Below are positions 20,122 to 29,630 of a stretch of DNA of 64,000 nt, piece by piece. The stretch is from Polaromonas sp. (lineage in GTDB: Bacteria > Pseudomonadota > Gammaproteobacteria > Burkholderiales > Burkholderiaceae_C), in NCBI GenBank assembly GCA_028291985.1, contig JAQGNE010000015.1, positions 1 to 64,000 of the forward strand. The letters run 5' to 3'. The notes below the pieces were generated by a model, which did no database searches, was not told where the DNA came from, and was given only the letters and a program-made list of their open reading frames with translations. Position 1 is the stretch's first letter; every line of letters starts with the position of its first letter. The position numbers and the translations under genes are program-made.

Positions 20122-20847
20122 CTATTTCTCGGCGTCGGACTCGGCAATGCGCAACAGCGCTGACCGGTTGCGTATGACCAGTCCGCCGGGTTCGATGCGA
20201 ATGGCATCTTCCCGCTCCATGGCCTTGAGTTCCTGATTGACCCGTTGGCGTGAAGCACCCAGCAGCTGCGCGAGTTCTTCCTGTGCCAGTTGCAATCCAA
20301 TGCGAACCTCGTCGCTGTGCGACAGGCTGGCGATGCCGTAGCTTCGTACCAGATGCAGCAGCTGCTTGGCCAGACGGGCCCGCAAGGGCAGGGTGTTGAG
20401 GTCTTCCACCAGCCCAAAAAGCTGGCGCAAGCGCCGCGCATGAAGGCGCAACATCGCTTCGTAAAGCTCTACATGTGCGTTCAGTATTTTGCGAAAGTCG
20501 GCTTTGGCGACGCAAAGAATCGTGCTGTCGCCGTGCGCGTAAGCGTCGTGAGTTCGCCGGTCGCCGTCGAATATTGCAATATCGCCGAACCATATCCCGG
20601 GCTCCACATAGGTCAGAGTGATCTGTTTTCCCGATATCGAGGTGGAGCTGACACGCACCGCTCCTTTGGCGCAGGCAATCCATTCTTCTGGCGGCTCGCC
20701 CCTGGCCGCAATAAGTGCGCCATCCCTGTAGCGTTTGACGTAGGCGCATCGAAGTATGTCGTGTCTGAGCGAGGGTGAAAGTGTTGCGAACCAGCGACCA
20801 CTGTTGATCGCTTCTCTTTCATCTATCGTAAGAATGGGATCGTCCAT
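20122..20847 (-). CDS. Crp/Fnr-family transcriptional regulator
   Basis: 241 residues: N-terminal cyclic-nucleotide-binding-like beta barrel (LIAARGEPPEEWIACAKGAVRV, WFGDIAIFDGDRRTHDAYA), dimerisation helix (LRLHARRLRQLFGLVEDL), C-terminal winged helix with LAQEELAQLLGASRQRVNQELKAME as recognition unit. No Fnr-type cysteine cluster, so probably not an oxygen sensor. It precedes the phosphotransferase/acyl-CoA dehydrogenase pair on the same strand by 43 bp and may control it; effector unknown. Confidence 0.9.
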   Translation of the reverse strand: MDDPILTIDEREAINSGRWFATLSPSLRHDILRCAYVKRYRDGALIAARGEPPEEWIACAKGAVRVSSTSISGKQITLTYVEPGIWFGDIAIFDGDRRTHDAYAHGDSTILCVAKADFRKILNAHVELYEAMLRLHARRLRQLFGLVEDLNTLPLRARLAKQLLHLVRSYGIASLSHSDEVRIGLQLAQEELAQLLGASRQRVNQELKAMEREDAIRIEPGGLVIRNRSALLRIAESDAEK

Positions 20848-21015
20848 AACGTGTCTTTTGAGTGACTGAGAAAACCGGAATAGTCGTCTGAGGGACGCAT
20901 GCCGCTCTCATCGTGCACGGCGCTGTTGCCACAGTGCGTATTGCTGGGCGAGCAGCGATTCATGTGCTGCCTGCCGAGTTTTACCGCTGCATGTGCCATG
21001 GCAGTCAGCCGGAGG

Positions 21016-21795
21016 TTAGCGATAGTGAGGTTTGAGCTTTTGAAGGAAGGACGAAATGCCTTCGCCCGCATTCACATGGTGAAGGTTACGGACAAAGTGG
21101 TCGCGCTCGTTGGCAAGATGCTGACTCAGGCTATCCGTCGAAGCGCCATTGATGAGTTCTTTGATGCTGGCCAAGGCGTTGGGCGCCCGATTGTTCAAGT
21201 GCTCAGCCATAAGTTGCGCCTGGGCCAGCGCAGTGCCGGGAGGAACAACCCTGTTGATCAGGCCAGCGGCGTAAAGTCTTGGCGCATCGATGCGTTCGCC
21301 AAACATCATGATCTCGCTTGCCAAGGCACGAGGCAGCGATCGGGCCAGTGCCCAGCTGCCACCACCATCGGGCGACAGCGCCACTGAGCTGTAGGCCATC
21401 ACAAAAACGGCGTCTTCCGCAGCCACGCATAAATCACAGGCCATTGCCAACGAAAATCCTGCGCCGGCAGCCGCGCCTTCCACGGCCGCTATTACGGGTT
21501 TGGGGTAGGTACGTATGCAGTCGATCCAGTTATGCAGTCCTTCGATGCTTTGCGCTTGCACTTCGGGCACTTCGCGCCGGTTTGCGAGCAGTTTTTGAAG
21601 GTTGCCACCTGCACAGAAAGTACCGTTTGCGCCGGTTATCACCACACTTCGGATATCAGCATTGTTTTCGGCGGCGTTAAGTGCCTCAATGCCTGCCGCG
21701 TAAATCTCCGGCCCCAGAGCGTTTTTGAACTCCGGGTTGGTGATGGTAAGGATGAGCGTGCAGTCCTCGCTTGTGCTTTGCAGCGCGCCCGCCAT
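21016..21795 (-). CDS. Enoyl-CoA hydratase/isomerase family protein
   Basis: 259 residues, crotonase fold: oxyanion-hole segments VVITGANGTFCAGGNLQKLL and AVEGAAAGAGFSLAMACDLCVA, then FVMAYSSVALSPDGGGSWALAR, the region carrying the catalytic residues (here SPDGG, as in PaaG/isomerase-like members rather than the classical Glu pair). The ATG at 21795 follows the dehydrogenase stop by one base (TGATATG), so translation is coupled. Forms a beta-oxidation pair with the downstream-acting 3-hydroxyacyl-CoA dehydrogenase. Confidence 0.92.
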   Translation of the reverse strand: MAGALQSTSEDCTLILTITNPEFKNALGPEIYAAGIEALNAAENNADIRSVVITGANGTFCAGGNLQKLLANRREVPEVQAQSIEGLHNWIDCIRTYPKPVIAAVEGAAAGAGFSLAMACDLCVAAEDAVFVMAYSSVALSPDGGGSWALARSLPRALASEIMMFGERIDAPRLYAAGLINRVVPPGTALAQAQLMAEHLNNRAPNALASIKELINGASTDSLSQHLANERDHFVRNLHHVNAGEGISSFLQKLKPHYR

Positions 21796-21796
21796 A

Positions 21797-23317
21797 TCAG
21801 TTTTCCACCTGCATCAGGCTCAGGCCGATGGCGCCTCGCCTTCGAAGCCAGGGCGACGGGCGGTAACGGGGATCGCCATAAACGGTTTGCATATTGAAAA
21901 GTACCTCTAGCACGTTGGTCGGTCCGTATCGATCACCCATGGCCAGCGGTCCCAATGGATAGCCAAGACCCAATGTCACCGCAGTCTCCAGATCTTTCGG
22001 GGTACATATGCCTTGTTGGCAGATATCGCAGGCAATATTTACGATGCTTGCCACGACGCGTTGCGTTACAAAGCCGCCGCTGTCCCGGATGACGCTCACT
22101 GGCTTTCCGTCACGACTGAGCAACGCATGAGCGGCGTCCCGCATATCCGTACGCGTTGCCGGGTTGGTTGCGAGCACACGCCGCTTGGTTACCGCATCGT
22201 CGATCATCAGGTCGATTCCCACAGTCCTGGCGGGGTCCAGCCTTTCGACAACCGCAACGGTTGTCATGTCGAAACCGAGCGGAGCGACCAGGGTAAGCGC
22301 TTGTGGAGAAGCCGACGCACCGGTTTCGATTTTTGCACCGAGTGTTTTCAAAAGCATCAACAAATCAGCCCGGCGCGAAGCCCTGGGTGAAACCCACACC
22401 GGTGGCATTTCCGTCACCTGTGGCACCGGCGCTTCTGGCGGGCTGGACGGTTTTCCATCGTCGTACTGATAGAAACCTTCGTTGGTCTTTCGACCGAGCA
22501 GGCCGCCAGCGAGTCGTTGAGCTGTGATGACGCTAGGGCGATAGCGCGGCTCCTCAAAGTACTGGTGATAAATTGATTCCATGACTGGATGAGATACATC
22601 CAGTCCGGTGAGATCCATCAGTTCGAAAGGCCCAAGCTTGAAACCAGCCTGATCTCTCAGTATACGGTCTACAGTTGCATAGTCGGCAACGCCTTCGCTG
22701 ACGATCCTGAGCGCCTCCGTCCCATACCCTCGGCCCGCATGGTTCACGATAAAGCCCGGCGTATCCTGCGCCAGGACGGGCGTATGGCCCATGCGCCGCG
22801 CGTAACTGGCCAATTGCCCGCATACCGTTTTGTCGGTTTTCAACCCGGCAATGACTTCCACCACTTTCATTAACGGAACCGGGTTAAAAAAGTGGTAACC
22901 CGCAAAGCGCTCTGGATGCTTGAGCCGCGCCCCGATCGATGTGACAGACAAAGACGAGGTGTTGGTAACCAAAACCGCCTCGGGTGAACAAAGCGCTTCC
23001 AATTCTGAAAAGAGCAACTGCTTGACATCGAGGCGCTCGATGACAGCCTCAATGACAAGATCACAGCCGCTTAATTCAGTCAGGGTTTCGACGGTCGACA
23101 GGCGTGAAACATAAGCGTCCGCCATTACGGCATCCAGCCTTCCCTTAGCGACCAACTTTTCCCACTGTGAAGCAATGTGAGCTTTAGCGTCATTGCTCGC
23201 GCCGGGCTGGAGGTCAAACAATCTCACAGCGCTGCCTGCCTGGGCTGCGATTTGGGCGATTCCGCGTCCCATTGCCCCGACGCCCACGACCCCAACAGTT
23301 GCATAAAGGGTATTCAT
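21797..23317 (-). CDS. 3-hydroxyacyl-CoA dehydrogenase, two-domain (PaaH/PaaC-like)
   Basis: 506 residues from the ATG at 23317 (MNTLYATVGVVG); an upstream extension is unlike the family. NAD-binding GVGAMGRGIAQIAAQAG, NTSSLSVTSIGARLKHPERFAGYHFFNPVPLMKVVEV with the catalytic His, then GFIVNHAGRGYGTEALRI and a first C-terminal domain. A second, NAD-less C-terminal-domain copy follows from about residue 300 (RRVLATNPA, SVIRDSGGFVTQRVVASIVN, GLGYPLGPLAMGD), the two-domain layout of PaaH-type enzymes. Oxidises 3-hydroxyacyl-CoAs, possibly also the 3-hydroxyadipyl-CoA produced from the box or phenylacetate routes. Confidence 0.93.
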   Translation of the reverse strand: MNTLYATVGVVGVGAMGRGIAQIAAQAGSAVRLFDLQPGASNDAKAHIASQWEKLVAKGRLDAVMADAYVSRLSTVETLTELSGCDLVIEAVIERLDVKQLLFSELEALCSPEAVLVTNTSSLSVTSIGARLKHPERFAGYHFFNPVPLMKVVEVIAGLKTDKTVCGQLASYARRMGHTPVLAQDTPGFIVNHAGRGYGTEALRIVSEGVADYATVDRILRDQAGFKLGPFELMDLTGLDVSHPVMESIYHQYFEEPRYRPSVITAQRLAGGLLGRKTNEGFYQYDDGKPSSPPEAPVPQVTEMPPVWVSPRASRRADLLMLLKTLGAKIETGASASPQALTLVAPLGFDMTTVAVVERLDPARTVGIDLMIDDAVTKRRVLATNPATRTDMRDAAHALLSRDGKPVSVIRDSGGFVTQRVVASIVNIACDICQQGICTPKDLETAVTLGLGYPLGPLAMGDRYGPTNVLEVLFNMQTVYGDPRYRPSPWLRRRGAIGLSLMQVEN

Positions 23318-23378
23318 GCCCGGTATTATTACGCAGCGTCTTGTTGGGCTTGATGTGTCAAAATCTTGAACGTTACCC

Positions 23379-25628
23379 ATGCGCCACTACGTGATCAAAC
23401 CTACTGCTGCTCTTTTCCCTCTTTTGCTTATGGTGGCAACAGGCAGTGCAGCAATGTCGTTGGGGAGCCAACGTGGTGCAGCGATCATCGGAAAGCCGCT
23501 CGATATCCATGTTCAGGCCGCTTTGGAGACACAAGATGGCGTCGCAGAGCTTTGCGTGGGAGCCGAGGTGTTCTTTGGCGACAACAAAATTGATGGGTCC
23601 AGGGTGCGGGTTACAACCCAGCCTGCGGGAATTAATTCACGCGAAGTCATTATTAATGTTCGCACCTCGCTGTTGATTGATGAGCCAGTTGTATCTTTCA
23701 ATTTGCGCGCGGGTTGTAAACAGAAAATTGAGCGGCGCTACGTCCTTTTAGCTGATCTAACAACCAACGCAGTTGCTCAACAAGTCGCCCCTTTTAATTC
23801 CCCGCCGACAATTCGCCCGGCCCCTGATAAAACTCCCCGAGGGGCTGCAGAATCCGGTCGCCTAGGTTCCCAACCTGATGCAACCGGTGTCGCTAGCGCT
23901 ACGGCTGGTCCGTTACCGCCTTCTTTATCGAGTGGCACAAAGGTTGCCAAACCTCCTATCAAGGGTGGTGATAGCGCTCGGATGAAGCGAGACAAAAGCT
24001 TGAGCGCATCAGTCGATACGTCCCCTGTGGTTACCAAACCCCGGTTAAAGCTGGAACCGATGGATTTGAATCCAGCGACTGATCCAGGTCTGAAACTGTC
24101 AACCGAACTACTGAGCGCGCCTACGACTGACATCGGGCAACGTGCATTGGCCGCTGCGCTATGGCGCGCCCTTACAGCGCAACCAGACGACATGGTTCGA
24201 TCAGGCGAAAAATTGCTTGCGCTGGAAGCCTCCGTCGCCGCATTACAGTTGGATTCCCAAAAGAGCAATCTTGCGATTTCTCAGTTGACCGCTGATGTTG
24301 GGGACGCACGATCCGAGCGTTATCTCAACGGACTGGTTTACGGTCTTGCGGCGTTGTTACTTGGAGCGTTGGCAACTGTTGCCATTTTGTGGCGGACGCA
24401 CGTGAGGCATTTTGACGAGGAACAGAGCCCGCTGCCTTGGTGGAAGCGGGCAAAGCCAAATGAAAACAGATGGACCCATAGTCTCGAAGGAACAGACTCG
24501 ACCGCCGCAGAGACATTAGCAACGCTAATTTCAGGGTCTGGAGCAGGATCCGAGAGTCTTGCTACGTCAAAAGTTAACGTTGGTACGGACTCCAGCATCG
24601 ACCCTTCGAATTTTGGTGTTTTCAGGCGACCGGGACATCCGGCTAAGAACTCGGTCTTGCCGCTCACGGGAAAAGACCGTTCTGAGTTTGCCATGAGCAT
24701 GACCCACATGTCGCGAGCTGTCAAAGCCGAAGAACTGCTGGATGTGCAGCAGCAGGCCGATTTTTTCGTGTCATTGGGGCAGCACGAGCAGGCTATCGAG
24801 GTCCTGCAGGACCACATCGGCGCAAATTCGCGGACCAGTGCACTGATTTATCTGGATCTCTTCAATCTCTACCATCTGCTTCACCGCGAAGAGGATTACG
24901 AAAGCCTGCGACGAAGTTTTAGCCAGCTGTTCAACGCGAAAATGCCAGAATTCGCGCTTTATAGCGACGTAAGTCCTGGTCTCGAAGCCTATCCGGCAGC
25001 GCTAAGCCGCATAGTAACGTTGTGGATCTCAGTCAAAGTACTTGACGTGATTGAAGAATCTATTTTTCGCAAGGGTGACGGACAAAAGGAATCATTTGAT
25101 TTGGGCGCATATCGGGAATTGCTGCTGCTGTACGCGATTGCCAAAGATATCCTGAACCAAGACGACGGAGACAGCCGTTCGCAACCCAAAGTTCGTAATT
25201 CTGAAAGTACATCGTTTCGGTTATCAGGCGGCGACAACACGGGTAAGTTCGGCGCCACGTCGATTCAACCGCTTTCTGCTACCGCGGCAGACTTTTCAAG
25301 CGATGCAGCTGATCGCGAGTCAGTTCCCGTATTGCCTAGACCATCATCGCGGTTGGGGCTTGACGTTGACTTGTCAGAGTTATTCGACGAGCTTCCAGCT
25401 AAGACCACCGGCAGAAACAAGCAGCGGCCGGCTGAGAGTAAATCTGCAACCTCAGTTGACATCGACATCGACATCGACATCGATGCGACGCCAGCACTGC
25501 TCGACGTTGATAGTCGTCAAGATAACTTGGTAAACGGCAAAGTTTCAAACTACGCCAACCTTATTGATTTCGATCCCCTCGATTCCTCAATAGGGAAAAC
25601 AGATCGGGTGGGGAAAACCAAATTCTAG
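23379..25628 (+). CDS. FimV-like polar/pilus assembly protein
   Basis: 749 residues. A signal sequence (about 1-27) precedes a FimV-type N-terminal domain (GSQRGAAIIGKPLDIHVQA to about 130). A Pro/Ser/Thr-rich low-complexity region, a coiled segment (ALEASVAALQLDSQKSNLAISQL) and one transmembrane helix at about 316-336 follow. The cytoplasmic part has the FimV TPR-like block QQADFFVSLGQHEQAIEVLQDHI, and an acidic tail with a DIDIDIDID run. No LysM domain is recognisable, unlike longer FimV proteins, and the canonical C-terminal FimV domain appears missing. Base composition and codon use look less GC-biased than in flanking genes. A role in type IV pilus function or polarity is inferred from the family. 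Confidence 0.82.
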   Translation: MRHYVIKPTAALFPLLLMVATGSAAMSLGSQRGAAIIGKPLDIHVQAALETQDGVAELCVGAEVFFGDNKIDGSRVRVTTQPAGINSREVIINVRTSLLIDEPVVSFNLRAGCKQKIERRYVLLADLTTNAVAQQVAPFNSPPTIRPAPDKTPRGAAESGRLGSQPDATGVASATAGPLPPSLSSGTKVAKPPIKGGDSARMKRDKSLSASVDTSPVVTKPRLKLEPMDLNPATDPGLKLSTELLSAPTTDIGQRALAAALWRALTAQPDDMVRSGEKLLALEASVAALQLDSQKSNLAISQLTADVGDARSERYLNGLVYGLAALLLGALATVAILWRTHVRHFDEEQSPLPWWKRAKPNENRWTHSLEGTDSTAAETLATLISGSGAGSESLATSKVNVGTDSSIDPSNFGVFRRPGHPAKNSVLPLTGKDRSEFAMSMTHMSRAVKAEELLDVQQQADFFVSLGQHEQAIEVLQDHIGANSRTSALIYLDLFNLYHLLHREEDYESLRRSFSQLFNAKMPEFALYSDVSPGLEAYPAALSRIVTLWISVKVLDVIEESIFRKGDGQKESFDLGAYRELLLLYAIAKDILNQDDGDSRSQPKVRNSESTSFRLSGGDNTGKFGATSIQPLSATAADFSSDAADRESVPVLPRPSSRLGLDVDLSELFDELPAKTTGRNKQRPAESKSATSVDIDIDIDIDATPALLDVDSRQDNLVNGKVSNYANLIDFDPLDSSIGKTDRVGKTKF
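25458..25484 (+). repeat. GACATC hexamer microsatellite in the FimV-like gene
   Basis: Four tandem GACATC units followed by a degenerate fifth encode alternating Asp-Ile in the acidic tail. Unit length is a multiple of three, so slippage would change the length of the tail without a frameshift. Confidence 0.85.
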
Positions 25629-25644
25629 TGTTCCGAATGCTGTG

Positions 25645-26652
25645 TTAACGACGTACTCTGGAAGCCTCGGGATTTACGATATTTGTTGGTACGCCCTCGA
25701 CGAAGTTGACTACGTTGTCAAAAGCATCGCTAAAGTAAGTTTCGTAAGTGTCCTTCTCTACGTACCCGATATGAGGAGTACAAATACAGTTTTCCAGCCG
25801 GAGCAATGCGTGGCCCTGCAGAATAGGCTCTGACTCAAAAACATCGATTGCGGCCAGGCCGGGACGGCCTCTGTTAAGCGCTGCTATCAGTGCGTCGGGT
25901 TCAATCAACTCCGCCCGCGACGTGTTCACCAGTATTGCAGAAGTCTTCATTCGAGAAAGATCCTCCAGTTTGACTACGCCATGCGTTCCGTCAGTCAGGC
26001 GCAAATGGAGACTAAGAATGTCGCAGTGTTCGAAAAACTCCGCTTGCGTACTGGCTACCTCATGACCGTCAGTCCGGGCTTGATCGCATGACACCTCTCC
26101 GCCCCACACCAGAACACGCATGCCGAACGCGCGTCCGTAGTCGGCAACCAACTGTCCCACTTTGCCGTAGCTCCATATGCCCAATGTCTTTCCAGCTAAA
26201 ACGGTACCTATACCAAAATTGGCGGGCATGGAAGCGGATTTTAGTCCTGCCTGCTGCCACGCCCCATGCTTTAAATGGGCAATGTAGTGAGGAAGCCGGC
26301 GCGCCGCGCACATGATCAGCGCCCAGGTTAGTTCTGCGGGTGCGGTGGATGAATTGACACCCTCAGCAACCGAAATTCCGCGTTCCGTGCATGCAGCGAG
26401 ATCAATGTGAGAGCCTAACTGTCCTGTTTGCGAAATCATCTTCAGGCGAGGCAGTTTTTCTATCAACTGTCGGTGTAAATGGGTTCGGTCACGAATCAGA
26501 ACAATCACATCCGCATCCTTCAGGCGTACCGATAACTGCCCAATTCCTTTGACTGTGTTGGTATAGACCTTTGCAGCGTACGCATCCAGTTTGCTGGCGC
26601 AGGCCAGCTTGCGCACAGCATCCTGATAGTCGTCAAGGATCACAATATTCAT
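25645..26652 (-). CDS. D-2-hydroxyacid dehydrogenase family protein
   Basis: 335 residues from the ATG at 26652 (MNIVILDDYQD); an ATG at 26667 is also in frame. NAD-dependent oxidoreductase: Rossmann segment LAGKTLGIWSYGKVGQLVADYGRAFGM, with a serine where the family's second motif residue is usually glycine (GIWSYGKVG), then HCDILSLHLRLTDGTHGVV, TSRAELIEPDALIAAL (catalytic Arg), AIDVFESEP (Glu) and CTPHIGYV (His). Substrate unknown; the type is common in Burkholderiales near no fixed partner. Convergent with the FimV-like gene, 16 bp apart. Confidence 0.92.
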   Translation of the reverse strand: MNIVILDDYQDAVRKLACASKLDAYAAKVYTNTVKGIGQLSVRLKDADVIVLIRDRTHLHRQLIEKLPRLKMISQTGQLGSHIDLAACTERGISVAEGVNSSTAPAELTWALIMCAARRLPHYIAHLKHGAWQQAGLKSASMPANFGIGTVLAGKTLGIWSYGKVGQLVADYGRAFGMRVLVWGGEVSCDQARTDGHEVASTQAEFFEHCDILSLHLRLTDGTHGVVKLEDLSRMKTSAILVNTSRAELIEPDALIAALNRGRPGLAAIDVFESEPILQGHALLRLENCICTPHIGYVEKDTYETYFSDAFDNVVNFVEGVPTNIVNPEASRVRR

Positions 26653-26814
26653 AACGATATTGTGCATGTATGCGACGTCAACCTATAGACACGAAGTTCC
26701 AGGCTGAACGAAATTTCGGCATAAGTTGACTTATAGGAAATGGTCTTTTTAGTTGGTATCAGACTCGCGCTTGGTGGAGTTCAAGCAATTGATACGGCTG
26801 CGGATCAGTAACAA

Positions 26815-27198
26815 TCAATGGCTTTCGCGATCCGCCATCCTGTCGAGCTCTGCGCAGACATCGGACATACGCCCTGAAATTACCATACGTCGAACAAACG
26901 CCTTGTTTTCGAGTAACTCGACTTGTGTCCTGACCTTCAATGGCGCAGTCTGCCTTCTACAGGTCAAAACCGCGGAAGTCGGGCACGGCTTTCGTTGTTT
27001 GGCGTGTTGATGTTCTGGTCCAGAGTGACCATGGTAAATGGACGTAGGGGTTGTGTCGTAAAAACGCTCTGTCGTAAAACTGCCAACGGTGCTGTCTTCG
27101 CATGCTGGAGCAGACGGCCAGAGAAGCGACGTTATTGATCGCAGCGGTGGTATCAGGCCAAGAAGGCCTGAGGCTATTGAAACAGATGCTATTCCCAT
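26815..27198 (-). CDS. Small protein of unknown function next to lexA
   Basis: 127 residues. The ATG at 27198 has AGGAG seven bases before it, the main reason to accept it. The N-terminus (MGIASVSIASGLLGLIPP) is hydrophobic and could be a signal or membrane anchor, the middle is Thr/His/Cys-rich and poorly ordered, and the C-terminus (QVELLENKAFVRRMVISG onward) looks helical and charged. It lies 125 bp after lexA on the same strand. No family recognised; could be a spurious frame. Confidence 0.45.
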   Translation of the reverse strand: MGIASVSIASGLLGLIPPLRSITSLLWPSAPACEDSTVGSFTTERFYDTTPTSIYHGHSGPEHQHAKQRKPCPTSAVLTCRRQTAPLKVRTQVELLENKAFVRRMVISGRMSDVCAELDRMADRESH

Positions 27199-27323
27199 GA
27201 TGAACTCCTGTGAGAAGGTTTTACACAGGCAGGATTACGGTGCGGCGATCGACCGCAAAATCGTTTCAACAGGGTCTGACCGATAAAGGTCACGCGCCCG
27301 CCACCTGTTGCCCGACTACTTCG

Positions 27324-28025
27324 TCAACCGAACTCGGTGTTCCGGATCAGGCCAACCACCAAACCTTCCAATTCAAAAGGTTCTCCAGATCTCACAACGA
27401 TAGTTTCAAAATCTGGATTCTCTGGCATCAATTCGATCATAGATTTATGGCGTCGAAACCGTTTTACGGTTACCTCTTCCCCCAGCCTTGCCACAACGAT
27501 CTGACCATCACGTGCCTCCCGTACCTGCTTGACGGCTAGCAGATCACCGTCCAAGATTCCCACATTTCGCATGCTCATGCCGCAAACTTTGAGCAGGAAA
27601 TCAGGTTGTTGCTGAAAGAGACTGTTTTCAAAACGGAAGGTGCGCTCGATGTGCTCATTTGCGAGCATAGGACTACCCGCTGCAACCCGACCTATCAACG
27701 GTAAAACAAGCTGGGCTAGGCCCGTCATAGGTAATGACATCTGCCCGGAGCCCGCCTCCAATGAATGAGACCCGGTATGCCGCAACCGGATACCCCTGGA
27801 AGTTCCGCTGACGAGTTCAATAGCTCCCTTGCGTGCCAGCGCTTGCAAGTGCTCCTCTGCAGCGTTGGCAGATTTAAAACCAAGCTCATTTGCGATTTCG
27901 GCACGGGTAGGCGGTGCCCCCGTGTTGTGAATCGCCGATTTGATCAATTCCAGAATTTGTTGCTGGCGCGCGGTCAACTTAGGACCGTCCGTCTGTACTG
28001 GCAATTTAGAAGTGCTTCTAACCAT
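27324..28025 (-). CDS. lexA: LexA, SOS repressor and self-cleaving protease
   Basis: 233 residues from the ATG at 28025 with AGGGA upstream. N-terminal winged helix ([42 protein letters not shown]); Ala-Gly cleavage site in GRVAAGSP; catalytic Ser in [19 protein letters not shown] and Lys in AVKQV. RecA filaments trigger autocleavage and release SOS genes. Two perfect SOS boxes sit 57-91 bp upstream of the start, so the gene is autoregulated. Confidence 0.97.
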   Translation of the reverse strand: MVRSTSKLPVQTDGPKLTARQQQILELIKSAIHNTGAPPTRAEIANELGFKSANAAEEHLQALARKGAIELVSGTSRGIRLRHTGSHSLEAGSGQMSLPMTGLAQLVLPLIGRVAAGSPMLANEHIERTFRFENSLFQQQPDFLLKVCGMSMRNVGILDGDLLAVKQVREARDGQIVVARLGEEVTVKRFRRHKSMIELMPENPDFETIVVRSGEPFELEGLVVGLIRNTEFG

Positions 28026-28081
28026 TGCATTCCCTAGGTCATTTGTGCGCACTATCCATCCAATAGCTAACCAGTGCACAG

Positions 28082-28116
28082 CTGTTCGAATAAACAGATG
28101 CTGTATTTTCATACAG
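28082..28116 (-). promoter_or_regulatory. Two tandem SOS boxes upstream of lexA
   Basis: CTGT-N8-ACAG occurs at 28082-28097 (CTGTTCGAATAAACAG) and again at 28101-28116 (CTGTATTTTCATACAG), three bases apart. Both match the proteobacterial LexA consensus exactly, with the second nearer to the ideal AT-rich core. Confidence 0.93.
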
Positions 28117-28133
28117 TTTTTCAGGTATTGCAA

Positions 28134-28565
28134 GTGTCGAATGACTGTTTTGATTTAGCGCATGCCGAGTGCGCACTACCAAAGGCTGTAGATTAAATTA
28201 TTCGCGCTCGAAGCCGCACCGCGGGTGTAATTTAACGTTGTGCGTCACGCGACCCTGCTGCGCATAGCAACTACCAGGCTAGCCCGAAGGGCACTGTCAA
28301 GTTCCAAGACGGGCGCCGGCCTACGGGCAGATAGCATTGTTGCCGTCGTATGTCCGCAACACCTTGATGAGGTGCTGGTATCGAGGAATCTTTGGCAATC
28401 ATCGAGGATGGAAGCGCATCGTCGGGCCAATCGTAGCGAGTTCAGACACTCCACTATGGTGTCTGCCAGCAATCTCCTAAGGTGGCATAAAGCATCACAG
28501 CCAGGGTAGTGTTTTCGACCCGTCCGGCGTCTTGCAATCACATGACAATCGCAGGACTTATGCCA
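28134..28565. other. Intergenic stretch between adk and lexA without a supported gene
   Basis: About 430 bp. A 98-residue minus-strand frame (28245-28541) is open but is Arg/Cys-rich, lacks a ribosome site and resembles nothing known. No repeat copy or terminator-like hairpin was noticed. Confidence 0.45.
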
Positions 28566-29231
<666 letters not shown>

Positions 29232-29447
29232 TCAAATCTTTATTGCCTCAGCGCTTTTATTGCTGGTTTCCGTGGCTCGTACAAGTCAGCGTGTGGCCAC
29301 ATCGCTGCCGGATAGATAACGCAGCATTAGCTCGCAAGAATAGCATGCACATCTTGAAACCAGCTTACACAACCTATGCCCATTCAGGCTGAAACTTGGG
29401 CAACGCCGGGCCAGGCACAACCCGTAAAGACGGCCAGTATCATCTCT

Positions 29448-29630
29448 TCAATTAGCGAGTTCCTCGTCGGTAAGCGCTCGGGCCTGAGCTTCTAGCAGAA
29501 TCGGGATGCCGTCCCTGATAGGGTAGGCTAGCCTTGCGCTTTTTGAAACCAACTCGCCTTTCTCACGGTCGAAGTCCAGGTGGCCTTTAGTGACCGGGCA
29601 AACGAGTAGTGCAAGCAGTTTGTTGTCCAT
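29448..29630 (-). CDS. Trm112-family small protein (YcaR-like)
   Basis: 60 residues from the ATG at 29630: [18 protein letters not shown], then [21 protein letters not shown], the bacterial Trm112/YcaR signature; a single cysteine remains. Its first 44 bp overlap the 3' end of lpxK, in the usual lpxK-Trm112 order. Exact role unknown; eukaryotic Trm112 activates methyltransferases. Confidence 0.93.
   Translation of the reverse strand: MDNKLLALLVCPVTKGHLDFDREKGELVSKSARLAYPIRDGIPILLEAQARALTDEELAN

Noticed and set aside
27207..27229. CCTGTG...CACAGG inverted repeat as a third SOS box
   Set aside because: CTGT and ACAG are separated by 13 bases, not 8, so it does not fit a LexA site.
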